From NCBI RefSeq assembly GCF_019711565.1, contig NZ_JAIGNN010000001.1, positions 124,001 to 188,000 on the forward strand: a stretch of DNA of 64,000 bases, in the 5' to 3' direction. A program made the translations under genes and the position numbers. Position 1 is the stretch's first letter, and the number at the start of each line of letters is the position of its first letter. Of the stretch, positions 35,972-43,591 are shown piece by piece. Below the pieces are notes generated by a model that was not told the origin of the DNA, did not search any database, and saw nothing but the letters and a program-made list of their open reading frames with translations. This DNA comes from Qipengyuania proteolytica (GTDB lineage: Bacteria > Pseudomonadota > Alphaproteobacteria > Sphingomonadales > Sphingomonadaceae).

Positions 35972-36661
35972 CTAGGCTCGACGCCCTCCGACGAGAATCC
36001 TGTCCCGCAAATAGGCTTCCAGGTTTCGGCCGGGCTCCTCTTCGAAGCGATTGCCTGTCGGTTCGAGCGACGCGATCCTGTCGAGGCGGAAGGCGCGGAA
36101 GTCGCGGCGCATTTCGCACCAGCCGGCGAAGAGCCAGCCATCGGTGAAGGCCCAGATCGCCAGTGGCCTGACGGTGCGTTCGGACAACGCACCCTCGGCA
36201 TCGCGATACGCGATGCGCACGATGGCCCGGTCGCGGATGGCGCGGCGGACGGTGCCCGCCATGAGCGGCGCCCGGCCCTCGCGGCGGCTCGCGAAGATCG
36301 GAGCCTTGCCCAGTCGGCGGTCGGCGGGATCGGGCAGCGAAGCCTCGATCTTGGCGCGCACGTCCCTGGCGGCGTCGGCCAGCGCCGTATCCCCGGCGGC
36401 TTCCACGAAAGACAGGCCGAGCGCCAGTGCATCGATCTGGTCGAAGGTGAAGGTCATGGCCGGCAGGTCGAAACCCGGTCGCAGCATATATCCCACCCCG
36501 GCCTCGCCCTCGATCGGGAGCCCTGAACCCTGCAGGTGGCCGATATCGCGATAGACCGTCCGGACGCTGATCTCGAAATGGTCGGCCAGATCCTGCGCCC
36601 GGCACACACCGCGCGATCGCAATTCACTGACCAGACGGAACAGGCGTTCGGCGCGGCGCAT
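35972..36661 (-). CDS. YafY-type WYL-domain transcriptional regulator
   Basis: 229 residues. Residues 1-60 are a DeoR/HTH_11-type winged helix (RLFRLVSELRSRGVCRAQDLADHFEISVRTVYRDI), residues about 135-215 a WYL domain (RIAYRDAEG..., AFTDGWLFAGWCEMRRDFRAFRLDRI). WYL regulators sense small ligands or nucleic acids through this domain. It is divergent from a PaaI-type thioesterase; the gap holds an operator-like repeat (36671-36688) that occurs again upstream of the nearby monooxygenase gene, consistent with this protein controlling itself and both neighbours. Confidence 0.9.
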   Translation of the reverse strand: MRRAERLFRLVSELRSRGVCRAQDLADHFEISVRTVYRDIGHLQGSGLPIEGEAGVGYMLRPGFDLPAMTFTFDQIDALALGLSFVEAAGDTALADAARDVRAKIEASLPDPADRRLGKAPIFASRREGRAPLMAGTVRRAIRDRAIVRIAYRDAEGALSERTVRPLAIWAFTDGWLFAGWCEMRRDFRAFRLDRIASLEPTGNRFEEEPGRNLEAYLRDRILVGGRRA

Positions 36662-36670
36662 GCGATTCTA

Positions 36671-36692
36671 CTGACACCAAGCTGTCAGGAGC
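36671..36692. promoter_or_regulatory. Operator-like inverted repeat, WYL site 1
   Basis: CTGACA-N6-TGTCAG (36671-36688) followed by GAGC, in the 61-base gap between the divergent WYL regulator and thioesterase genes. Twenty of 24 bases match the site at 37511-37534. Confidence 0.7.
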
Positions 36693-36722
36693 GCCAGCCT
36701 ATCCAGGCACGAAGGAGAGACC

Positions 36723-37148
36723 ATGGCCATCGCGAGCGTTCTTGATCGATTTCCCTCCCCGCCCTGCGCGCGTCATCTCGGCTTCGAACTTCTCGATGCA
36801 GACCCTGCCGCGGGGGAGGTCAGGATCGCATTCGCGGCGCGGCCCGAGTTCTGCAATCCGGCAGGATACGTCCAGGGCGGGTTCCTCGCCGCCATGCTCG
36901 ACGATTGCATGGGACCGGCGGTGATGATCCTGACCGACGCCGCCGTCTTTCCGACGACCATCGATCTGCACGTCCAGTTCCTCGCACCGGCACGTCCCGG
37001 CGCGATCGTGGGCGTGGGGCGCGTGGTCAAGCTGGGCAAGGCCGTCGGGTTCATCGAAGGAATACTCACCGATGGCGATGGCGAACCCGTCGCGCGCGCC
37101 AACGCCAGCGTCCGGCTCGCGCCCATCGAGAAGGTCATCACCCAATGA
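36723..37148 (+). CDS. PaaI-family hotdog-fold thioesterase
   Basis: 141 residues with the hotdog-fold pattern of PaaI/YiiD acyl-CoA thioesterases: NPAGYVQGGFLAAMLDDCMGPA (about residues 44-65, with the catalytic Asp/Gly helix) and PTTIDLHVQFLAPARPGAIVG. Substrate unknown, probably an acyl- or aryl-CoA. GAAGGAGA lies seven bases before the ATG. Divergent from the WYL regulator and convergent with the monooxygenase gene, nine bases apart. Confidence 0.87.
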   Translation: MAIASVLDRFPSPPCARHLGFELLDADPAAGEVRIAFAARPEFCNPAGYVQGGFLAAMLDDCMGPAVMILTDAAVFPTTIDLHVQFLAPARPGAIVGVGRVVKLGKAVGFIEGILTDGDGEPVARANASVRLAPIEKVITQ

Positions 37149-37157
37149 CTCGCCGCC

Positions 37158-37469
37158 CTAGCCTGCAATCCGGCGCAAGGCGGTGAAGCTGGGTTGGCCC
37201 GCAAGGTAGGACATCAAGGTGGTCAGGTCGCCGCGTTCGATGCGCCACGCCATATAGGCCTGCTGGGCTTCGACCGTTTCCCAGACCTCGTAAAACGTGA
37301 CCTCGTCCGGTCGTGATTCATCGATCAGGATATCGAAGGCGATATTTCCCGCCGCCGAACGGCTGATGGCCAGATTTTCGACCGTGTAGGCGAGAAAGGC
37401 GTCTCGCTTGCCCGGCTTTAGTACCATCCGCGCCAGCATGATCAGCTGGCTGTCCAAAGTGTGCGTCAT
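37158..37469 (-). CDS. Antibiotic-biosynthesis-monooxygenase (ABM) domain protein, quinol-monooxygenase type
   Basis: 103 residues from ATG 37469, with GGGAG six bases upstream. The single ferredoxin-like ABM domain is shown by LIMLARMVLKPGKRDAFLAYTVENLAISRSAAGNIAFDILIDE and the FYEVWETVEAQQAYMAW segment typical of the YgiN-like group. Such proteins oxidise quinols or act as small dimeric oxygenases. An upstream in-frame ATG (37544) would run through the operator at 37508-37533 and is rejected. Confidence 0.83.
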   Translation of the reverse strand: MTHTLDSQLIMLARMVLKPGKRDAFLAYTVENLAISRSAAGNIAFDILIDESRPDEVTFYEVWETVEAQQAYMAWRIERGDLTTLMSYLAGQPSFTALRRIAG

Positions 37470-37507
37470 GCGTTTCTCCCTGTGAATGAAAGGCGGTGTA
37501 CTTCGAC

Positions 37508-37533
37508 ACTCCTGACACCCTTCTGTCAGGAGT
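37508..37533. promoter_or_regulatory. Operator-like inverted repeat, WYL site 2
   Basis: Perfect ten-base inverted repeat ACTCCTGACA-N6-TGTCAGGAGT, 39 bases upstream of the monooxygenase start on the minus strand. Same core as the site between the WYL regulator and thioesterase genes. Confidence 0.7.
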
Positions 37534-37636
37534 GCGGGCGCCACCGATATCTAGCCATGCCGATACAGGGAGGCCCTGATGCCGGTTCGTTTCAGGGCCC
37601 CTTTCCTACAACCCCATAGCGTGCTTATGAACCTAT

Positions 37637-38206
37637 ATGGCACACAATATCCCCCAGAGCGAACCGCTCATCCTCACTCCTACCGTCCCCACCCGCGCCG
37701 CGCGGTACGATGGCTGGACCACCGAAAAGCAGGTCGATTTCCTGCGCATGCTTGCGACCACCCAGAATGTCGCGGCGGCGGCGCGCAGTGTCGGGATGGG
37801 GCGGCAATCGGCCTACAAGCTGCGCGCACGGCTCGACGACCAGCCGTTCGGCGCGGCGTGGCGGCTGGCGCTGCGCAATGCGCGCAACACGGTGCTCGAT
37901 GCGGCGATCGAGCGGGCGGTCAACGGCGTCGAAGTGCCGCATTACTGGAAGGGCGAACTGATCGGCACATCGCGCAAGTTCGACGAGCGGCTGACCACCG
38001 CCCTGCTAGCTACCGGCGCGCTGCAACGTTCGACCGCGCACATCCACGGCCCGGAGCGCGAGTTTGCCGAGCGCGGCCTGCCCCGCCTGCTCGACCGGAT
38101 CGCCAATGGCCCAGCCGAATGGTGCGACCTCGAGGACGAGCGCGATTTCGCCTGGGGCGATCCGGAACCGGGCGAGGATGACGGCGACTCCGGCACCGCC
38201 GAATGA
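37637..38206 (+). CDS. Helix-turn-helix protein of unknown function, sphingomonad type
   Basis: 189 residues. A helix-turn-helix is likely at about residues 30-62 (FLRMLATTQNVAAAARSVGMGRQSAYKLRARL). The middle is rich in Ala/Arg and the C-terminus is strongly acidic (EDERDFAWGDPEPGEDDGD). I recall similar proteins as multi-copy hypotheticals in sphingomonads but no function; a terminase-small-subunit-like or resolvase-like DNA-binding role is possible. No other phage gene is near. Confidence 0.72.
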   Translation: MAHNIPQSEPLILTPTVPTRAARYDGWTTEKQVDFLRMLATTQNVAAAARSVGMGRQSAYKLRARLDDQPFGAAWRLALRNARNTVLDAAIERAVNGVEVPHYWKGELIGTSRKFDERLTTALLATGALQRSTAHIHGPEREFAERGLPRLLDRIANGPAEWCDLEDERDFAWGDPEPGEDDGDSGTAE

Positions 38207-38326
38207 GCAGCGCGACGCACCACTCGGGCGGCCGCGCCGGATTTTTTCGCAGAACCGGCCCGAGTGTCGCCTTCACGCCTCCGGCCGGAAATTTCCCTTA
38301 CATTACCATAGACTTATAGGTCACAA

Positions 38327-38352
38327 GGTAAAGGCGACACCGAGTCGCCTTT
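38327..38352 (-). terminator. Hairpin terminator of the DUF305-LVIVD gene
   Basis: Perfect 9-bp stem AAAGGCGAC / GTCGCCTTT (38330-38338, 38344-38352) with five-base loop, about 25 bases after the stop on the minus strand. The U-tract is short (TTTACCTT). Confidence 0.55.
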
Positions 38353-38377
38353 GTCGCCTTGTCGCCCTCGCAGCGGG

Positions 38378-40585
38378 TCAGCCGCCCTTGCGGCTGTTCT
38401 CCGCCGCGGCGACCACTTCGGCAGGCCAGGTCACCTGCGACTGGGTCTGCGGGTTGAACACGTCGCCCGGGTAGATCGCGGCTTCGGCCGCTGCGATCTC
38501 TTCTGCTGTGAGGAACTCGCTCGGCTCGAGCGCGAAGACGTCGAGCCCGCGGCTGATCTCGGTCGCGTAGATGCGGCCCTTGTACCAGTAGGCCGACCAG
38601 TAGCCGCCGGTGACCAGCTGGTCCTTGTCGATCGGGCCGCGGTCGAAATAGGCGATCTCGAACGGCTTGGTCGCATCGGTGAAGTCGATCACGCTGATGC
38701 CGCCTTGGTACCAGGCCTGGACGAAGATATCGCGGCCCGGGACGGGGATGATCGAGCCGTTGTGGGCGACGCAGTTCTCCTTGTCGCCCTGCGGTGCGGG
38801 CAGCTTGTACATGCCGCGGTACTGCAGCTTGCCGTCGACGATGGCGTAGAAGGCGTTGGCGCCCCAGTTCATCGGGTCGCCCGCCTGGCAGCGCGGCCGC
38901 CCGCCGCCGCCCCATTCGTCGGTGAACAGCACCTTGGTGCCGTCGTTGTTGAAGGTCGCCGAGTGCCAGTAGGCGAAGCCCTTGTCGGTCACGTCGTCGA
39001 TGCGGACCGGCTTCATCGGGTCGCTGATGTCGAGGATGATGCCATTGCCCGAACAGGCCCCGGCGGCGATCTTCTTCGAGGGGAAGACGGTGATGTCGTG
39101 GCACATGTCGGTCACTTCGGTGTCCTGCGTGCCCTCGCCATGGTCGCCGCCGCGCCACAGGCCCGCGATCTCGCCGTCCTTGGCGAAGACGCGAGGGCGG
39201 TCGACGATGCGGGCCTTCGACGCATCGGCCAGCGGGATCTCGATCACGTCGATGCTGAACAGGGCGGTGTTGTCCCCGCCCACGTTGTAGCAGCCGGCCA
39301 GCTCGTCCTCGTCGCGGACGTAGCTGGTGCCCGAATTGTAGACGATCAGCCGGTCGGCATCGGCGCTGACGATCGAGTGCGTGTGGCTCCCGCGGCAGGT
39401 CTGGACCTGGCCGATCTGGCGCGGGCGGGTGATGTCGGAGATGTCGAAGATGCGGATGCCGCGGAAGCGGTCCTCGCTGACCCGGCCGTTGACGCCCTGC
39501 AGGCCGCAGTCGATCCGCGCGCGGCTGTCCTGCACGCTCATGACGAGGATATTGCCCGCGATCGAAACGTCGCCCTGCCCGCCGGGGCAGACGGTCGAGC
39601 TGACCAGCGACGGCACGCCGTCCGCGCCGAGGCGGTAGGCGTTGAAGCCGTGGTAATTGCCCGCCACCATCAGGTCGCCCGAGAAGGCGATGTCGGTGTT
39701 GGCGAAATCGAGCAGCGAGCCGCGTTCGCCAAATTCGGGCTTGGCCTCCTCGCCCTCCTCGCCCTTCTTGTCGGCGCCCTTCTTGTCGGCCTCGTCCTTG
39801 TCCTTCTGCTCCTTCACGGGCTGCAATTGCGCCGGATTGGCCGGATCGTAGAAGCCCGCGGGCTTGCCCATGGTGGTGACGAGGCGGAGGTTGGCGATGG
39901 CCTCTCCGGCATCGCGGAAGCCCGCAGCCAGCGTGGCGCGCGGATCGGTCGAGAGACGGGCGGCGACGGAGTTCATGCGGTCGATCTCGGCCTTCTGCTC
40001 GGTCACCACCTCGTTGGTGAATTCGAACATCACCGGCTCGTAGGCGCTGCCCGGCACCTTGTGCAGGTCGTCCACCATATCGACCGCGCCGAGGTGGTGG
40101 GCGGTCATCAGCTTGAGGAACAGCCGGTCGAACTCGGTGCCGTTGGCCGCGGCCAGCGCGTCCATCTGGCTCGGCGTCGCCATGCCCTTCATCAGGCTGT
40201 GCGCGCCGTGGCCCATGTGCATGGCATGATCGCCCTCCAGCTTCTCGCCGCGATCCTCGAGCCACTTCGTCATGAAGCCGATCTCGTCCTTCTGGCTCGC
40301 ATCGATCCGCTCGGCGATCTTGACGATCGCGTCGTTATTCGTGCGCCCCTCGACGAGGTCGGCCATCGCGACCGCCTGGCGGTGGTGGACGATCATGCCT
40401 TGCATGAAGGCCACGTCGGCGGGCGAGTAGGCGGTGTTCGACAGCGCAATCGCCGCGTCCCGGTCGATCACGCGGGGCGCCTCGCCCGGCGCGCCCGGCA
40501 GCACGATCGGCGCCTCCTGGGCGATGGCGAGCGAAGAGGTCGAAAGGAGGAAACCGGCGCAGAGCGCCCGCAGCGTGTTCGTCAT
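38378..40585 (-). CDS. DUF305 domain protein fused to LVIVD-repeat beta-propeller
   Basis: 735 residues from ATG 40585, with signal peptide (to about residue 22, SLAIAQE). Residues about 45-220 hold two DUF305-type four-helix units with MIVHHRQAVAMA and MTAHHLGAVDM, His pairs likely to bind metal (DUF305/CopM proteins bind copper). A very charged linker (KEQKDKDEADKKGADKKGEEGEE, about 270-295) joins to a beta-propeller made of LVIVD-like repeats (GIRIFDISDITRPRQI, GIILDISDPMKPVRI, GISVIDFTDATKPFEI), 330-720. Possible promoter TTGACT with a loosely spaced -10 lies at 40641-40615. Secreted or periplasmic; function unknown. Confidence 0.82.
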   Translation of the reverse strand: MTNTLRALCAGFLLSTSSLAIAQEAPIVLPGAPGEAPRVIDRDAAIALSNTAYSPADVAFMQGMIVHHRQAVAMADLVEGRTNNDAIVKIAERIDASQKDEIGFMTKWLEDRGEKLEGDHAMHMGHGAHSLMKGMATPSQMDALAAANGTEFDRLFLKLMTAHHLGAVDMVDDLHKVPGSAYEPVMFEFTNEVVTEQKAEIDRMNSVAARLSTDPRATLAAGFRDAGEAIANLRLVTTMGKPAGFYDPANPAQLQPVKEQKDKDEADKKGADKKGEEGEEAKPEFGERGSLLDFANTDIAFSGDLMVAGNYHGFNAYRLGADGVPSLVSSTVCPGGQGDVSIAGNILVMSVQDSRARIDCGLQGVNGRVSEDRFRGIRIFDISDITRPRQIGQVQTCRGSHTHSIVSADADRLIVYNSGTSYVRDEDELAGCYNVGGDNTALFSIDVIEIPLADASKARIVDRPRVFAKDGEIAGLWRGGDHGEGTQDTEVTDMCHDITVFPSKKIAAGACSGNGIILDISDPMKPVRIDDVTDKGFAYWHSATFNNDGTKVLFTDEWGGGGRPRCQAGDPMNWGANAFYAIVDGKLQYRGMYKLPAPQGDKENCVAHNGSIIPVPGRDIFVQAWYQGGISVIDFTDATKPFEIAYFDRGPIDKDQLVTGGYWSAYWYKGRIYATEISRGLDVFALEPSEFLTAEEIAAAEAAIYPGDVFNPQTQSQVTWPAEVVAAAENSRKGG

Positions 40586-40678
40586 TGTGTGCAGTCCCCG
40601 ATAGTGCAGTGGGCGCATAAGCCGCCGCGCGAAGCGAACAGTCAAGCAATCCTTCTGCGAACCGCCAACCGGCCCGGA

Positions 40679-41971
40679 TCAACCGGCGGCGAACTTGCCC
40701 CGCCGCGGGCCGAGATAGCCGAACAGATAGGCACCGACCTTGCGCATCTGGATCTCTTCCGCCCCCTCGGTGATCCGGTAGCGTCGGTGGTGGCGATAGA
40801 TGTGCTCGAACGGCTTGTGCCGCGAATAGCCGATCCCGCCATGCACCTGCATCGCGCGGTCGGCGGCCTGGCAGACGAGGCGGTTCGCCCAATAGTTGCA
40901 CATGCTGACCTTGTCGGAGATCGTCTTCTCGATCTCTTCATGCGGCATGTTGTCCATCTCCCAGGCGGTCTTGTAGATCAGCAGGCGCAGCATCTCGCAC
41001 TGGGTGGCGAGCTCCACGAGCGGGAACTGGATGCCCTGGTTGCGCGCCAGTTCCTCGCCGAAAGGCTTGCGTTCGCGAGCGTACGTTACGCTCTCCTCGA
41101 CACAGTATTGCGCCGCACCGAGGCTGCTTGCCGCCTGCCGGATGCGGTTCTGGTGGACGAAGCTCTGCGCCAGCGCGAGGCCCCTGCCCTCGACCCCGAG
41201 AATGGCGCTGTCAGGGACCCAGACGTTGTTGACGCTGAGCCGCGGATGGTCGGTCGGCATGTTGAAGGTCCACATCCACTCCTCGATCTCGAGGCCCGGC
41301 GTGGGATTGGGAACGAGAAAGCAGGTGATCCCGCTGGCGTCGCCGACCTTGCCGCCGGTGCGGGCGAACATGGCGCAATGGGTCGCGACATGCATGCCGG
41401 TGATCCACATCTTCTCGCCGTCGATCCGCCAGCCGTCCACGCCATCGCGAGTCTCGCGCACCGCCTTGGTCTCCATGAAGGTCGCGTCCGAGCCATGGTG
41501 CGGTTCGGTCAGCCCGAAGGCGACGCGGCGCGTGCCCTCGAACCCGCCGAGGATGAATTCCTGCTTCTGCTCCTCGGTCCCGAAGGTCTCGAACATGGCG
41601 ACGAAGGGGAAGTTGCCGACGATCGAGTGTTCGTTCTGCAGGTCGTTGTGCAGTCCCAGCCCGCGCTGGGCGAAGCGATCGCGGATCACCGCCATCCAGA
41701 GGTTGGAGCCGTCCTTGCCGCCATACTTCTTCGGGGCGGAGAAGCGCCAGTGACCCGCCTCGTCGGCCAGCTTGCGAGACCGGCGCAGGAGGTCCTCCCA
41801 CTCGTGGCGCGGAAGGCCGCCGTTCTCGAAGTCGGTCCGGGCCCATTCGCGGCGGTGGTCGAAGAAGCGGATGTTGTCGTCCTGCCGTTCGAGCGGGATG
41901 ATTTCGGCTTCGATGAACCTTACCAGCTCCTCGTAATAGGCCTTGAGGTCGGCCGGTATCGCGAAGTCCAT
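40679..41971 (-). CDS. Acyl-CoA dehydrogenase (ACAD10/11-like)
   Basis: 430-residue FAD-dependent acyl-CoA dehydrogenase. FAD-binding segment FGLTEPHHGSDATFMETKA (about residue 150), C-terminal helices including RKPFGEELARNQGIQFPLVE and the nucleotide-contacting MQVHGGIGYSRHKPFEHIYRHHRRYRI, and the TEGAEEIQM motif near residue 405 close to where the catalytic base occurs in several family members. Its ATG overlaps the stop of the phosphotransferase gene (TGATG). In related bacteria and in human ACAD10/11 an APH-type kinase acts with such a dehydrogenase on hydroxylated fatty acids (established for ACAD10/11, inferred here). Confidence 0.93.
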   Translation of the reverse strand: MDFAIPADLKAYYEELVRFIEAEIIPLERQDDNIRFFDHRREWARTDFENGGLPRHEWEDLLRRSRKLADEAGHWRFSAPKKYGGKDGSNLWMAVIRDRFAQRGLGLHNDLQNEHSIVGNFPFVAMFETFGTEEQKQEFILGGFEGTRRVAFGLTEPHHGSDATFMETKAVRETRDGVDGWRIDGEKMWITGMHVATHCAMFARTGGKVGDASGITCFLVPNPTPGLEIEEWMWTFNMPTDHPRLSVNNVWVPDSAILGVEGRGLALAQSFVHQNRIRQAASSLGAAQYCVEESVTYARERKPFGEELARNQGIQFPLVELATQCEMLRLLIYKTAWEMDNMPHEEIEKTISDKVSMCNYWANRLVCQAADRAMQVHGGIGYSRHKPFEHIYRHHRRYRITEGAEEIQMRKVGAYLFGYLGPRRGKFAAG

Positions 41972-43320
41972 CAGTCTTCTCCCATCCACTTGGCCCGAGC
42001 CAGTTCGAGCATCGGGTATTTCGGCACGTCCGCTGCGAGCTTGTCGAGCGCCGAGCGCCGCAGCATGGCGAGCAGGCCCGGGGTCGCCAGCGACCGGTCG
42101 CCATCGAGCAGTTCCTGCGCCAGGAACTCGTCCGCAAACTCGCCTGCCAGTTCCTCGCCCCGCGCGATCATGCCGAGCGCATTGCGCGCGACCGCCAGCT
42201 GGAAGCGGTCGTGACCCTCCATCCGGTCCTTGATCGTCGCCAGCCATTCCGAGATTGCCGTGGCGATCTCGCCGACGCTGGCCTCGCCCTGCGGTTCCGG
42301 GGCAAGGTCGGGGGGCGGGAGCGGGCGTGCCTGCTCCTCCTCCGGCGAGCCGTCTTCGAGCAGCAGGAGCAGGTCGAGTTCCTGCTCGCTCGTGCGGCGC
42401 GAAATGACCACGCGCTCGAGCATGCGGTCCTCGCCGGTCCGCCAGAAATCCGCCATCCGGATGCAGCCGAGCGCCCACCAGACCGTGCGATACACCAGCC
42501 AGAAGCGGAACCGGCCGGCGTCGAGCGCCACGCCGCTCTCGGCCTCGTAGGCGGCGACGTAGTCTTCGAGCGATCCGAGCCCGAGCGCCGGGCGGTCGAC
42601 CCGCGCGAACCGCCAGACGGCCATGCAGCCGAAGGCGAGGTCTTCGTGCCGATCACCGAAATGCGCCAGCTCCCAATCGAGCACCCCGGTCAGGTGCGAG
42701 TCTTCCGCGAGCAGGTTCCCGAGCCGGTAGTCGCCATGATTGAGCACCGGTTCGACCCGCTCGGGCAAATTGTCGCGCAGCCACTTCAGCCCGAGCGCGA
42801 TGATCGGCCGATCGGCCCCGGCGTCCTCATACTGGTCGACCAGCCCTTCGACTGCCTCGCCGTAATCCATGTCGGGTATGTTACCCGGAAGCGTGGCGGG
42901 ATCGAGCGAGTGGATGCGGGCCAGATCGCGGGCGACTTCGCCGAGCAGCTGGCCGGGTTGGTCCATCGCGAGAATAGCGCGGGGATCGGGGGTACCTGCC
43001 AGCGCGCGCATGACGAATCCGCTGCCGATCCCGTCATCCGGATCGAGTTCCAGCACCACCTCGGGCGCGGTGACGCCTGCGCCGTGGGCCGCACGGATGA
43101 TCGCGGCTTCGGTATCGTGGCCGTAAGGCCGCCCGTCCATGAATTCGAGCGAGGGCGCGCGCCGCAACACGAAGGGCTCCCCGCCGCTGACGAACAGCCA
43201 GCTTTCCATCGTTGCCCCGCCGGTGAGCCGCCTGAGCTGTTCCGGCGCGGGCATCCCGCAGCGGGCCAGTGCCCGTGCCAATCCGTCGACGATGCTGGTC
43301 GCGCTGTGCTCTTCTCCCAT
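41971..43320 (-). CDS. APH-type phosphotransferase fused to DUF6285-like C-terminal domain
   Basis: About 449 residues. Residues 1-330 are an aminoglycoside-phosphotransferase-fold kinase: RLTGGATMESWLF at the start, LNHGDYRLGNLL (catalytic HxDxxxxN, near 225) and LDWELAHFGDRHEDLAF (DFG-like metal site, near 245). The last 110 residues, after a Pro/Glu-rich linker (LPPPDLAPEPQGE), resemble DUF6285 (WLATIKDRMEGHDRFQLAVARNALGMIARGEEL), usually a separate small protein next to such kinases. Start uncertain: ATG 43320 is used, but ATGs at 43329 and 43341 and GTG at 43353 are also in frame. Followed by an acyl-CoA dehydrogenase with a TGATG overlap. Confidence 0.85.
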   Translation of the reverse strand: MGEEHSATSIVDGLARALARCGMPAPEQLRRLTGGATMESWLFVSGGEPFVLRRAPSLEFMDGRPYGHDTEAAIIRAAHGAGVTAPEVVLELDPDDGIGSGFVMRALAGTPDPRAILAMDQPGQLLGEVARDLARIHSLDPATLPGNIPDMDYGEAVEGLVDQYEDAGADRPIIALGLKWLRDNLPERVEPVLNHGDYRLGNLLAEDSHLTGVLDWELAHFGDRHEDLAFGCMAVWRFARVDRPALGLGSLEDYVAAYEAESGVALDAGRFRFWLVYRTVWWALGCIRMADFWRTGEDRMLERVVISRRTSEQELDLLLLLEDGSPEEEQARPLPPPDLAPEPQGEASVGEIATAISEWLATIKDRMEGHDRFQLAVARNALGMIARGEELAGEFADEFLAQELLDGDRSLATPGLLAMLRRSALDKLAADVPKYPMLELARAKWMGED

Positions 43321-43591
43321 GCGCGCCATGCTTGCAGGCATTCGGGGAGTCACTCAAGCCCCGTTGATGGGGCGATGGTCCTCCACGGACTGAAGAGCGA
43401 TTTGGTGGGCGTCTTCGCGTACCCGCGACACGCGTTCGCGAAGATCGATTGCGCAGCCTCAACCGCACTGATCTTTCTGGCGCGCGGAAGTCCCTGTCGC
43501 CAGGCGGACACTTTTCGTCGCAATCTTGCTTGCCCGGAAGAATTTACATAGCTTAAGCAAGCATAAACCACGCTCTTGGTAAGTGGATCGA

